Shown piece by piece: positions 34,001 to 41,450 of a stretch of 41,450 bases of DNA. The DNA lies in the NCBI GenBank assembly GCA_030430155.1, contig JAUIFV010000021.1, positions 1 to 41,450 on the forward strand. The letters are read 5' to 3'. Numbering within the stretch: the first letter of the stretch is position 1; each line of letters begins with the position of its first letter. The notes below the pieces were generated by a model. That model was not told the origin of the DNA. It searched no databases and worked only from the letters and a program-made list of their open reading frames with translations. The translations under genes were made by a program, and so were the position numbers. The DNA comes from Gammaproteobacteria bacterium. GTDB lineage: Bacteria; Pseudomonadota; Gammaproteobacteria; Xanthomonadales; SZUA-5.

Positions 34001-34967
34001 CAGTGCCCTGCAGATCCACCGCAACGTCCGGATCAAAGGCATTGACTTGGACGTCGGGATCACGTGGCAAGGCAATGATCGGGTCGCCGGCGGCTTGACC
34101 TGCCGCATCGAATAGTCCCAACACCAGGCTGCCGTCTGCACGCCGATAGACGAGTCTCGCGGCACCGCTGTTGGGTTCCAAAGCGATTCGCGGTCGGGCC
34201 ATGGCCTCGGCGTTGTTGGCGACGATGACCGGCTCGGGCAGCAGCGGCACAAGGGTACCGTCGCTGTGCATGTCGTAGTACTGAAAGTGCACGCTGTTGT
34301 CGTTGGTGCTCAATGTCCGCGAGCAGGTGTAGCAAGGCGCAGCCACATCCTCAGGGTTGCGGTCGTCGGCGAACACCAGCGCGAAGCGGCCAAAGGGCGC
34401 TGCGGCCAGATCGGCAGAGTCGGGGGCGTGCTCTGGAATTCCGCGCCCGGATTGAAACAGGGCATTGGCGTCCAGCAACAGCGCGAAGCCGGACATCAGC
34501 GGATCGAGCGCCCCGCCGCTGGTCTGCACCGGCAGGTAGCTCCGGTAGAGAAACTGCTTGCGATAGGCGTTCTGATGACCGTCGGGAGCCTGCGGATCCA
34601 GAATCTGCGGGATCACCACGACGAATCGCCCGTCGCCGCTGGCGGCCACGCTGGGCGGACCCAGCCGGCCCACCGTGCTGGCGCTGTTGTCGTATTCGAA
34701 CAGCAACTCGCGATCGACCAGCACGGTACCGAAACGATCGATCATGCTGGCGTAGACCGAGTAGAGATCATCGCCACGTTCCAGCCAGACCAACACCTGC
34801 CGTGGCGCGCCGCTGACCTCCAGCTCGGCCACACTCGCTGGCTCAGCGATGCGGGCGTCGATTCCCAGCGGCGGAAAATGCAGATCGTCTCCCAACGGCG
34901 GAATGGTCTGCGCGTTGCTTGTGCTCGCCATGAGCAGACTCACTGTAATCATCAGCGCTCGAATCAT
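31017..34967 (-). CDS. Large secreted Calx-beta domain protein
   Basis: A 1316-aa protein with a signal peptide (MIRALMITVSLLMASTSNA). The first ~600 residues look like a beta-propeller-like reader (repeated strands such as SVAASGDGRFVVVIPQ and VWLERGDDLYSVYASM). Two Calx-beta domains follow: about 645-750 (NDIGILEGPIEATGTFTVS ... YEDNETFFINLFG ... IIDNDP) and about 787-889 (DYEPVSGEAQFPAGSTEAFV ... VRIANND). The C-terminal third includes a lectin-like sandwich (IYAWYVDADNHIYLSMD) and ends in the tail VDSIYADGFE, a C-terminal motif also seen on the split cupredoxin-like protein. Calx-beta domains bind calcium in other proteins. It is the last gene of a three-gene operon; its ATG overlaps the preceding stop (ATGA). 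Confidence 0.85.
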   Translation of the reverse strand: MIRALMITVSLLMASTSNAQTIPPLGDDLHFPPLGIDARIAEPASVAELEVSGAPRQVLVWLERGDDLYSVYASMIDRFGTVLVDRELLFEYDNSASTVGRLGPPSVAASGDGRFVVVIPQILDPQAPDGHQNAYRKQFLYRSYLPVQTSGGALDPLMSGFALLLDANALFQSGRGIPEHAPDSADLAAAPFGRFALVFADDRNPEDVAAPCYTCSRTLSTNDNSVHFQYYDMHSDGTLVPLLPEPVIVANNAEAMARPRIALEPNSGAARLVYRRADGSLVLGLFDAAGQAAGDPIIALPRDPDVQVNAFDPDVAVDLQGTAWVAWELNRYRTLENAAIASRIQLQPFGVNGAPLGEVVDASTAGEGPANIISRRGPYVAANDVAGHVAVAWSEAESTCIGLNPPIPQYSGSCSVGGALPQGGGVCTLSGMNPNSPSLLGCRVSARLVPLPELPSSGWYSFDRDTRRDFVIDGAGGTAFTLRFGSNFSSQNNRCVNLELSGNFSSVIRTLEQQCTGSSCRSCADQLGGSADKSTVAVNFDANSELLPELDEGGIAAQFWLPAKASFSDRPQNIAMRWLHRDFNQPGFTFVPQLPVNQISAGIQQGAALGQYRDGDMLLAWAGDGPGSAEPNVIGARRFTRPVELSINDIGILEGPIEATGTFTVSASKAHPIPGVVPRVSYLTADDTASFLSDYTRTTGIAEFTAGASSRFVPVPVTEDTTYEDNETFFINLFGGTDAVVVKAQGIGVIIDNDPPETVTAENTLICESGQPLFLGMCAPLPAPVTPNPTVTVRLSLPFPQEVDGNVQFRTLDGTNIGNPVTSVPAIAGVDYEPVSGEAQFPAGSTEAFVSVEIIDNSLLEMEKNFRVELFEAEDLTLEAGANVAIVRIANNDTCSQLPQVSLPSGAPLLELAVEGGTAYACVQNFDPQTCSWRSSLSFPPGQPTDWLSRTDVVGTPPAAAGCGANDNGYVELVAESNVPQAGGGAASGQSRSAQLVFESVAAPSTVSVVQAGIDCDIHVQPDALAFYPVGGQASVQIQTLQPDGQVGNCVAAPWSLNFSGGAENWVENLRVDGQPVSGGVGAATLNFEVMPFDGVMPGRSGALLVGAEVVSLDQEGAFFDEFDDTQTPLGWAVSSSGVWTEAGTQLTGSSTDLQTIIADQAFPGCLECEIETTIRMDVFGKGLGVIYAWYVDADNHIYLSMDEFRDEWRLVQRIGGNDQLIRSISINTLPSTQYPLRLYYDAQNAAIELTIGGTTYCPPAVSGLQLCSPQALAAGTVGFGVDDATVSFDRIRIVRQDGPPYTGIVVDSIYADGFE

Positions 34968-36055
34968 GGCAGCAGCTCCCGGTAGGACAGTTGATAGTTG
35001 GCCGCGGCCTCGGCGTATCGGCCGGCGTTGTAGTGCCCATCGCCGGTTCGCAGAAAGTCCAGCGCCTGTCCCAGCGGCAGCTGCGCGTCGCGACTGCCGT
35101 TGATGGCATCGGCGACCACCTCCCGAACCATCTCCAGCTGCCCTCCGCTGGCAATGGGCAGTCGATAAAGCAGCGGCAACGAACTCTCGCCGTCTCCCAG
35201 CAGGCGCTGCAGCTGTAGCCGCTCCAAGCGGTCCTGGAACACGCTGCGCCGCTGCTCGTCGGCGCTCAGACCGGAGCGGATCGCTGCGATCTCCGTGGTG
35301 GCCTCCGCCAGGCCGTCGGCAAACACCTCTTGGGTGTCTTCGAACTCGGAGGCACGGCCCACGCCGGCCTGGGCGTTTTCAATCGTCGGCAGCAGTTCGA
35401 CGCGCGCGGCCACACCGATCTGGGTCAGCGTCATTGACGGTCCGCCCTTGATCCGTGCGCCCAGACTGTCTTCGGCCCAATCGCCCATTTCGCTGAAGTG
35501 GTCGGCCAGGCAGCTATAGGCGCTGGTGTCCAGCAAGCCTTCAATCGGCAACATGGCGGCGTTGACAAAGGGCGTTGCGGAGCAGGTCCCGGAGCAGCCG
35601 CCGGGGATACAGCTGGTCGCGCTGCAGGCGCCGTCCAGTCCAATCGAAGTCAGCTCCAGCGCGAAGTGGATCAAGCGCAGGGCCAAGAATGCGGAACGAC
35701 CCAGGCACAGGCCGGCACCCTTGGCAGGCCCACCGGCAGCCAGAAGCTGCGGCTGCACCGTCGCCGACTGCTGAACCGCCTTGGCCATCACCGCTTCCAC
35801 GCTTGGGTAGTCAGTCAGCAGGCGGCAGACCCAGTCCACGCTGTTGGGGTCGCCGCGGCGCAGCGACTCGCGCCATTGCTCACTGGCACCGGTCGGGCCG
35901 GCGTCCAGTGCCTCGCTGAACTGGGCCAATGTGGCCAGCTGGTCCATGTAGGCGTAGACCCGCGACATCTCGACTGTCGGGCAGGTGGACGCCATCAGCA
36001 TGGTCGACGAGGCGAGAAAAGCCAGCAGTCCGATCAAAGTCCTTGCCATCGTCAT
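34964..36055 (-). CDS. Exported hypothetical protein, paralogue of the upstream gene product
   Basis: A 363-aa protein with a signal peptide (MTMARTLIGLLAFLASSTMLMAS) and many cysteines, including a cluster CSATSCIPGGCSGTCSA around residues 145-161. Its C-terminal ~60 residues (LEMVREVVADAINGSRDAQL ... DGHYNAGRYAEAAANYQLSY) resemble the end of the upstream protein and look like one TPR-like helical pair. The middle part is helical. I recognise no family. The gene overlaps its neighbours by four bases on both sides (ATGA), so the three products are made together and may form one exported complex or pathway; that is inference. Confidence 0.7.
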   Translation of the reverse strand: MTMARTLIGLLAFLASSTMLMASTCPTVEMSRVYAYMDQLATLAQFSEALDAGPTGASEQWRESLRRGDPNSVDWVCRLLTDYPSVEAVMAKAVQQSATVQPQLLAAGGPAKGAGLCLGRSAFLALRLIHFALELTSIGLDGACSATSCIPGGCSGTCSATPFVNAAMLPIEGLLDTSAYSCLADHFSEMGDWAEDSLGARIKGGPSMTLTQIGVAARVELLPTIENAQAGVGRASEFEDTQEVFADGLAEATTEIAAIRSGLSADEQRRSVFQDRLERLQLQRLLGDGESSLPLLYRLPIASGGQLEMVREVVADAINGSRDAQLPLGQALDFLRTGDGHYNAGRYAEAAANYQLSYRELLP

Positions 36056-37221
36056 TCTCCCTTCAAGCCAACGCGGGGCGGCGCGCGCAGCGCCAGATAG
36101 GCCTGGCGATAGCCCTCATAGGCGTCCAGGTAGCGCTGCTGGTTGAATGCCTGATCGCCGAGACGAAACTGCGTCAGCGCCTGTTCCACGGATGCGCCGC
36201 TGGCGGCGATGGCATTCAGCCGCGCCGCAACCAGTTCGCGTACCGCATCCAGCAGGCCCCCGAATGAGGCGGGCAGGCGCAGTAGATGCACGCGAGCGCC
36301 GGTCGTCAAGGCCTCCTCGATCAGTTGAGCTTGCGCCTGCACCTCGAACTGCGCTTGTGCCGAGGCGTTGGCGTTGATGGTGTCCCGCAGCGCAACCAGC
36401 TGAGGATTGACCCCCGCAACACCCTTGCCCGCTACCGTCGAGCCGCCAAAAAACGCGTTTGCAACCGTGGAGCCGAACTGCTGGACAGCGCCGCTGGTCA
36501 CGGCATTCGACGACACATCAAACATGCGGCTGATCGCGTCGAAAAGCGTACTGCCGAGGTTCTCCACCTCATCGTTGCCGTGGTTGCGGGCCCGCAGCAT
36601 CCAGCGCTCGTGTTCTTCAACCCCGCACTGATCGTCCTGACTCATGCCCAGTTCAAACGACGCGGTGATCACCTTGACCGCAATCGGAGGAATGCAAACG
36701 ATGACGCAGATGCCGACACCGATGGGCGTGGGCGGGGCGCAGCCTGCGGTGTCGCAGACAGCGTCAAGGAACACGCTGAGCCCCTTCAGGGCGCTGGTCA
36801 GCCCAAGCAAGGTGAGATATCCGGCAGGGGTTAGACAATCACTGGTGCTGCGCGGGGTCACTGCGGCTTGACGAAGCAATTCACCAAGCTGCGGCTGCGC
36901 AGCCAGATAGGCACAGATCTGGCTGGCGGTTTGCGCATCGGTTTGCCGCAGCACCGCCACCGCGTCCAAACCCACCTGGCGTTGCAGCGCCGTTTCCTCG
37001 CTGCCCTGGGCCAGGATCAACTCCAGCGCGGAGGCGAAGTCCTGCAGCGACTGCTGCGCTCGCGATGCGCTTTGGCAGGGGTCGGTTAGCGGGAACAGCG
37101 GCGGCTGCGACTGCGGGTCCAATAGCCAGTCGTAATCACCCTGTTCGCCAGCGGCTGAAGCATTGGCGATCAACAGCAACAACAGGGCCAGAATCGGCCG
37201 AAACACAGTCCACAAAGTCAT
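36052..37221 (-). CDS. Exported hypothetical protein, first gene of the Calx-beta operon
   Basis: A 389-aa protein with a signal peptide (MTLWTVFRPILALLLLLIANASA) and the best ribosome site of the operon (GAGGAAGCGGGG before ATG). A cysteine-bearing hydrophobic segment (DAVCDTAGCAPPTPIGVGI, VIVCIPPIAVKVI) around residues 155-185 could be membrane-active or buried. The C-terminal LLDAVRELVAARLNAIAASG and LGDQAFNQQRYLDAYEGYRQ parallel the end of the second gene's product, so the two are paralogues. Family and function are unknown to me. Confidence 0.7.
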   Translation of the reverse strand: MTLWTVFRPILALLLLLIANASAAGEQGDYDWLLDPQSQPPLFPLTDPCQSASRAQQSLQDFASALELILAQGSEETALQRQVGLDAVAVLRQTDAQTASQICAYLAAQPQLGELLRQAAVTPRSTSDCLTPAGYLTLLGLTSALKGLSVFLDAVCDTAGCAPPTPIGVGICVIVCIPPIAVKVITASFELGMSQDDQCGVEEHERWMLRARNHGNDEVENLGSTLFDAISRMFDVSSNAVTSGAVQQFGSTVANAFFGGSTVAGKGVAGVNPQLVALRDTINANASAQAQFEVQAQAQLIEEALTTGARVHLLRLPASFGGLLDAVRELVAARLNAIAASGASVEQALTQFRLGDQAFNQQRYLDAYEGYRQAYLALRAPPRVGLKGE

Positions 37222-37601
37222 CCCCGCTTCCTCCGAAGCCGCCCCCAGTGAGGCACTGAGTTAATCACGGCGAAAAGTATGGAGGTCGGTGAAGTATCAA
37301 TCCTGTGCAAGATCTAACGCGAATTTTATTATTAAATTCAGTCGGTTAAAGAAATCGTAAACGATGCCCGCAGGTTTCCGCGGATGTCGAAGGTCAGTCG
37401 CGCAGCGCCTCGGAGCCCTCGGGGCCATCGGCCAACAGCCTCACCTCGCCGACGGAACTGCGCTGCGGGTTAGTACCACCGCAGGCTGAACCCTGCGGAA
37501 GGCATCAGAATGATTCGATAGCGCGCTCAACCGAGCCGATCACGCACTCGACAAAGCAAGAAGGCTGGGCGAAACGGGTGGTTTGCTGCTCAGGCGGCCA
37601 A
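37222..37601. other. 380-bp intergenic region with the presumed promoter of the Calx-beta operon
   Basis: Contains an unusually AT-rich stretch (about 37310-37360, with ATTTTATTATTAAATTC) just upstream of the minus-strand operon, a likely place for its promoter; exact -35 and -10 boxes are not convincing. The segment 37376-37600, next to the ilvN stop, contains no gene, hairpin or repeat that I can support. Confidence 0.4.
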
Positions 37602-38150
37602 CTACTGCGCCTCCGCCCCGCGCCCGATCGCCACCACGCCGGTACGGCTGTACTCAACCATCCCCAGCGGGATCATCAGATCGACGAAGGCGTCGATCTT
37701 CTCCGGAGTACCGGTGAGTTCGAAGATGAAGCTGGTGTGGGTGATGTCGATCACCCGAGCGCGGAAGACCTCGGACAAACGCAGCGCCTCGGCGCGCTTG
37801 TTGCCTTCGCCGGCAACCTTGATCAGCGCCATTTCGCGCTCTACGCCGGGCTTCTCCACGGCCAAATCGACGACTCGATGCACCGGCACCAGGCGGCCGA
37901 TCTGGGACATGATCTGGGTGATCACCTCGTTGGTGCCGGAGGTGACGATGGTGATCCGCGAGGTGTGCTTCTGGTGGTCGGTTTCGGCCACGGTCAGCGA
38001 CTCGATGTTGTAGCCGCGCCCGGAGAACAGCGCCACCACCCGCGCCAGCGCACCGACCTCATTGTCCACCGTCACCGAAAGCGTGGCCTTGCGCGGACGG
38101 GCCTGATCGTCAACCAGGAAGTAGGCGGAGGCGGGTTGGTTGGAGGTCAT
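37602..38150 (-). CDS. ilvN: Acetolactate synthase small subunit
   Basis: A 182-aa regulatory subunit of acetohydroxyacid synthase. The N-terminal ACT domain is clear (ATLSVTVDNEVGALARVVAL, FSGRGYNIESLTVAETD), and the second half (MALIKVAGEGNKRAEALRLS, FELTGTPEKIDAFVDLM) forms the C-terminal domain. ACT domains bind valine for feedback control of branched-chain amino-acid synthesis. It is slightly longer than enterobacterial IlvH because of ~20 extra N-terminal residues. It lies 160 bp downstream of the large-subunit gene, with a heptamer-repeat hairpin in the gap. Symbol ilvN or ilvH could be used. Confidence 0.93.
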   Translation of the reverse strand: MTSNQPASAYFLVDDQARPRKATLSVTVDNEVGALARVVALFSGRGYNIESLTVAETDHQKHTSRITIVTSGTNEVITQIMSQIGRLVPVHRVVDLAVEKPGVEREMALIKVAGEGNKRAEALRLSEVFRARVIDITHTSFIFELTGTPEKIDAFVDLMIPLGMVEYSRTGVVAIGRGAEAQ

Positions 38151-38211
38151 TGGTCGGGTTCCAGTGCTGTGTCGCGCGATTTGGTCGAGTCGTTGCTTCG
38201 GATGTTCGGTC

Positions 38212-38308
38212 GTAGGGCCCAGGGCTCAGGGCTCAGGGCTCAGGGCCCAGTTGGACATGCCTTGATGCGGCTGTTCTGGGCCCTGGGCCCTTCTGCCCTG
38301 GGCCCTAC
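38212..38308. repeat. GGGCYCA heptamer array and inverted partner between ilvI and ilvN
   Basis: Five heptamers (GGGCCCA, three GGGCTCA, GGGCCCA) at 38215-38249 face inverted units at 38276-38305. The outer 13 bases GTAGGGCCCAGGG (38212-38224) are perfectly inverted at 38296-38308. The structure fills the ilvI-ilvN gap, ending 3 bp from the ilvI stop codon. As RNA it would be a strong stem that could end, slow or process transcripts and so lower ilvN expression relative to ilvI. Confidence 0.75.
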
Positions 38309-38310
38309 GC

Positions 38311-40077
38311 TCAAACCAACATCTTCCCCGCCTCACTAACCCCCACCGCATCAACGGCGTCGGGGAGGATCATTTCGTCGTGGGCGGCGCCGGAGGGGAT
38401 CATCGGGTAGCAGTTTTCCAGTTTTTCGACCACGCAGTCGAAGATCACCGGGCCGTCGTAGTCGAGCATCTGCTGGATGGCGGCGTCCAGCTCGGCCGGG
38501 GTCCGGGCGCGGATGCCCTTGGCGCCGTAGGCCTCTGCCAGCTTGACGAAATCGGGCAGCGCTTCGGAGTAGGAATGGGCGTAGCGGCCGCCGTGCAGCA
38601 GCTGCTGCCACTGCCGCACCATGCCCATGTATTCGTTGTTGAGGATGAAGATCTTGATCGGCAGCCGGTACTGCACCGCAGTGGAGATCTCCTGCATGGT
38701 CATCTGCACGCTGGCCTCGCCGGCAATGTCGATCACCAGCGACTTGGGATGTGCCACCTGCACGCCGACCGCGGCCGGAATGCCATAGCCCATGGTGCCC
38801 AGACCGCCGGAGGTCATCCAGCGGTTGGGCTCATCGAAGTGGTAATGCTGCGCCGCCCACATCTGGTGCTGACCGACTTCGGTGGTGATGTAGGTGTCGC
38901 GGTTGCGGGTCAGCTGATACAGCCGCTCGATGGCGTACTGCGGCTTGATCGCGTCCTCGCCCTTCTGATAGGCCAACGACTGCCGCGCCCGCCAGGCGTC
39001 GATCTGCGCCCACCAGGTGGTCTGCGCGGCCACGTCCGGACGCTCGCCGCGTGCCTTCCAGGCCTCCAGCAGCGCCTCCAGCACCGTCGCGCAGTCGCCC
39101 AGCACCGGCACATCCACGCGCACATTCTTGTTGATCGAGGATGGATCGATGTCGACGTGGATCTTTTTTGACGCCGGCGAAAAGGCGTCCAGGCGACCGG
39201 TGACACGGTCGTCGAAGCGCGCGCCGATGTTGATCATCACATCGCAGCGGTTCATCGCCAGATTGGCTTCATAGGTGCCGTGCATACCGAGCATGCCCAG
39301 CCACTGCCGGTCGCTGGCCGGATAGGCGCCCAGACCCATCAGCGTGGAGGTGATCGGGAAGCCGGTCAGGCGGACCAACTCGCGCAGCAGTTCGGTGGCG
39401 CGCGGGCCGGAGTTGATCACCCCGCCACCGGTGTAGAAAACCGGCCGCTTGGCGCCGGCGATCAGCTCGATGGCCTGTTCGATACGCACCGGATCGGGCT
39501 CGGTCTGCGGCCGGTAGGTCTTGTGCAGGATGTTGGAGACTTCGGCGTATTCGCCTAAGCGGAACTGCACATCCTTGGGTATATCCACCACCACCGGACC
39601 CGGTCGGCCGGTGGTGGCGATGTAGAAGGCGTCGTGGATCACCCGGGCCAGATCGTTGACGTCCTTGACCAGAAAGTTGTGCTTGGTGCAGGCGCGGGTG
39701 ATGCCCACCGTGTCGCACTCCTGGAAGGCGTCCGAGCCGATCAGATGGGTGGGCACCTGGCCGGTGATGCAGACCAGCGGAATGGAGTCCATCAGCGCAT
39801 CGGTCAGCCCGGTCACCGCGTTGGTGGCGCCGGGACCGGAGGTAACCAGCAGCACACCGGCCTTGCCGGTTGAACGCGCGTAGCCCTCAGCGGCATGCGC
39901 GGCGCCCTGCTCATGCCGGACCAGGACGTGCTCGATCTGGTCCTGGTTGAACAGCGCGTCGTAGATCGGCAATACGGCACCACCGGGATAGCCGAAGATG
40001 TGGCGGACGCCCTGTTCGAGCAGCGCTCGAACCACGATCTGCGCCCCAGTCATCTGCCCGCCCTGCTCTAGTGCCAT
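38311..40077 (-). CDS. ilvI: Acetolactate synthase large subunit
   Basis: A 588-aa thiamine-diphosphate enzyme that condenses pyruvate (with pyruvate or 2-oxobutyrate) in the first common step of valine, leucine and isoleucine synthesis. Catalytic E56 is in VRHEQGAAHAAEGYAR. The substrate and FAD regions (GQVPTHLIGSDAFQE, INIGARFDDRVTGR) are present, and the TPP motif runs from IAGEASVQM to ILNNEYMGM. The usual GDG(S) Asp is Glu454 here (G-E-A-S), a form I recall from alphaproteobacterial enzymes, as is YSEALPDFVKLAEAYGA. The start is ATG 40077 with GAGGGAC upstream; the frame is open to 40185, but that region matches a promoter, not protein. Confidence 0.94.
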   Translation of the reverse strand: MALEQGGQMTGAQIVVRALLEQGVRHIFGYPGGAVLPIYDALFNQDQIEHVLVRHEQGAAHAAEGYARSTGKAGVLLVTSGPGATNAVTGLTDALMDSIPLVCITGQVPTHLIGSDAFQECDTVGITRACTKHNFLVKDVNDLARVIHDAFYIATTGRPGPVVVDIPKDVQFRLGEYAEVSNILHKTYRPQTEPDPVRIEQAIELIAGAKRPVFYTGGGVINSGPRATELLRELVRLTGFPITSTLMGLGAYPASDRQWLGMLGMHGTYEANLAMNRCDVMINIGARFDDRVTGRLDAFSPASKKIHVDIDPSSINKNVRVDVPVLGDCATVLEALLEAWKARGERPDVAAQTTWWAQIDAWRARQSLAYQKGEDAIKPQYAIERLYQLTRNRDTYITTEVGQHQMWAAQHYHFDEPNRWMTSGGLGTMGYGIPAAVGVQVAHPKSLVIDIAGEASVQMTMQEISTAVQYRLPIKIFILNNEYMGMVRQWQQLLHGGRYAHSYSEALPDFVKLAEAYGAKGIRARTPAELDAAIQQMLDYDGPVIFDCVVEKLENCYPMIPSGAAHDEMILPDAVDAVGVSEAGKMLV

Positions 40078-40434
40078 CACCGCTGTCCCTCGTTCATTGC
40101 AGATTGCACCCTGCCCCGCTGTTTGACCCATGCTGCAGCGCAAGATTTGTCTCGATGGAATCACAAAGATCGGTAGAGCTGTCAACCAACCTAGAGCAAC
40201 AAATTCGACTCGAAATTCACTGAGTTCGAGAATTCTTCTCCCAAGTCATTGTTTGGAAAATATTTTCTTCCAAACCGACGAATAATGAATTTTCCTGGTC
40301 GGACGTTGATCAGCGACTAGCACCCTCTGTCGCAGCGCAATATCCAAGCCCTTGCGAACACATCATGAGGCTGCGCTAAGCTGCGCCCGCCGTTCTGTTG
40401 GAAGCGGCATCATTGGCGCGCTGGAGGAAATCGC
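40078..40434. promoter_or_regulatory. ilvI upstream region with palindrome and candidate promoter
   Basis: A 357-bp gap between divergent ilvI and the hydrolase gene. On the minus strand TTGACA (40185-40180) is followed after 16 bases by TGATTC (40163-40158), a possible sigma-70 promoter about 80 bases from the ilvI start. Further upstream lies a palindrome, GTTTGGAA (40251-40258) and TTCCAAAC (40268-40275), around an AT-rich nine-base centre, set in AT-rich DNA. It could be an operator, for example for an Lrp- or LysR-type regulator; which one is unknown. No leader peptide rich in Ile, Leu or Val was seen. Confidence 0.4.
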
Positions 40435-41448
40435 ATGAGCATGGCCGGCAAACGGGTTTGGCTGGGTCTGGCGGCAGGACTGATCGGCCTGATCATCCTG
40501 CTGCTGGCGCTGGGCTGGGAAAGCGACCGCCCCTTGGACGAACTCGCTACGCGTTGGGCACCCCCACCGTCGCAGTTTGTTGATCTGCAGGGGATGCGCG
40601 TGCACCTGCGCGATCAGGGCCCGGCTGATGACCCCATACCGCTGCTGCTGTTGCACGGCACCTCGGCCAGCCTGCACACCTGGGAGGACTGGGCAACGGA
40701 GCTGTCAGCGGATCAGCGAACCATCAGCGTCGACCTGCCCGGTTTCGGCCTGACCGGACCGGAGCCGAATCGCGACTACCGCATCGAGCGCTATGTGGAC
40801 TTTGTGCGCGCCCTGCTGGATCACCTTCAGATCGATCGCGCGCTGATCGCAGGCAACTCACTGGGCGGCTGGATTGCCTGGGAAACCGCCCTGGCTCACC
40901 CCGGTCGGGTTCACGGCCTAATCCTGGTCGATCCGGCCGGCTACGGCAGCGCGCCGAAGGAGATCCCGCTGGCCTTCAGGCTGGCACGCCAACAATGGCT
41001 GCGCCCGTTGCTGGAAAGCTTGCTGCCGCGATCGCTGGTGCGGCGCAGCGTGGAACAGGTCTACGGCGATCCCGGTCGGGTCGAAGCCGATCTGGTCGAT
41101 CGCTACTTCGAACTCAGCCTGCGCGAGGGCAACCGGCAAGCGCTGTTCGATCGCTTCAACCAGGGGCTGGGCAGCGCGACAAACCGCAGCCGCAGCGCGG
41201 CCATCACCCAGCCCACATTGATCCTGTGGGGCAGCGAGGATCGGTTGATTCCACCGGCCGATGGCCTCCGATTCGCCGCCGACATCAGCGCTAGCGAACT
41301 GGTCATGCTGCCTGGCCTTGGGCACGTGCCGCACGAGGAGGACCCGGCGGCGACCTTGGCCGCGCTGCGTCCATTCCTGCAGCGTGTAGACCCGCCGCAA
41401 GCCACCGAAGTTGTCACCGATGCCGGCTATACTCCTGCCGATGAATGA
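40435..41448 (+). CDS. Membrane-anchored alpha/beta hydrolase
   Basis: A 337-aa protein with GGAGGAAAT before the ATG. An N-terminal membrane helix (VWLGLAAGLIGLIILLLALGW) anchors it with the catalytic domain outside. The alpha/beta-hydrolase fold shows the oxyanion-hole LLLLHGTSASLHTWEDW, the nucleophile elbow IAGNSLGGW (Ser), the acid in LWGSEDRLIPPADG (Asp) and the His in LPGLGHVPHEEDP. It belongs to the broad lipase/esterase/haloalkane-dehalogenase-like group; the substrate is unknown. The stop (ATGAATGA) lies at the window's end, and a following gene may start in the same bases at 41441 or 41445, outside what can be judged. Confidence 0.87.
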   Translation: MSMAGKRVWLGLAAGLIGLIILLLALGWESDRPLDELATRWAPPPSQFVDLQGMRVHLRDQGPADDPIPLLLLHGTSASLHTWEDWATELSADQRTISVDLPGFGLTGPEPNRDYRIERYVDFVRALLDHLQIDRALIAGNSLGGWIAWETALAHPGRVHGLILVDPAGYGSAPKEIPLAFRLARQQWLRPLLESLLPRSLVRRSVEQVYGDPGRVEADLVDRYFELSLREGNRQALFDRFNQGLGSATNRSRSAAITQPTLILWGSEDRLIPPADGLRFAADISASELVMLPGLGHVPHEEDPAATLAALRPFLQRVDPPQATEVVTDAGYTPADE

Positions 41449-41450
41449 CA

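Noticed and set aside
40078-40185. Longer ilvI product starting at 40185
   Set aside because: The extra residues are not conserved in acetolactate synthases, and the DNA there matches a TTGACA promoter box and a ribosome site for ATG 40077.

Overview
The window is GC-rich, densely coded chromosomal DNA, most like a member of the Lysobacterales/Xanthomonadales (Rhodanobacteraceae-type Gammaproteobacteria). Pointers are a YcgL homologue, TsaB, secreted proteins ending in an (F/Y)-A-x-x-F-E tail, and intergenic repeats of a kind I recall from these genomes. This placement is inferred from gene content, not from a marker phylogeny. I found no rRNA, tRNA, CRISPR array, integrase or transposase gene.

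Left part (1-17040), mostly housekeeping and cell-envelope genes: the C-terminal end of a secreted protein with two tandem domains; nitrilase plus YcgL; a cupredoxin-like gene split by a 271-bp inverted-repeat element; a GNAT acetyltransferase; a YfbK-type VWA lipoprotein; tsaB; a frameshifted DUF1330 gene; a class C-type serine hydrolase lipoprotein; an exported amidohydrolase; an MFS transporter; and a translationally coupled pair made of an exported PEP-synthase-like protein and a class A beta-lactamase-like serine hydrolase.

Centre (17101-22383), an accessory defence island, all on the minus strand. The lead system is an operon of a 785-aa Argonaute with a PIWI domain that lacks the catalytic residues, a PD-(D/E)xK nuclease resembling DpnII/MboI-type enzymes, and a HamA-like (DUF1837) nuclease gene broken by a TGA directly after its E-x-K motif. 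Downstream sits a DUF3800 gene preceded by an elaborate structured leader with a GNRA-capped helix and a possible pseudoknot. The Argonaute probably recognises invading nucleic acid and the nuclease acts as effector; the third gene looks decayed.

Right part (22384-41450): about 600 bp with no recognisable gene; a remnant copying the 3' end of the neighbouring nucleotide-transporter gene; a hypothetical protein lacking an obvious N-terminus; an Npt1/Npt2-type ATP/ADP transporter fused to HEAT repeats; a beta-lactamase-like serine hydrolase divergent from a CadC-like wHTH-TM-TPR regulator; a three-gene ATGA-coupled operon for two related exported proteins and a 1316-aa Calx-beta protein; the acetolactate synthase genes ilvI and ilvN of alphaproteobacterial flavour; and a membrane-anchored alpha/beta hydrolase. 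A family of GGGCYCA heptamer repeats, often with inverted partners, occupies four intergenic regions.
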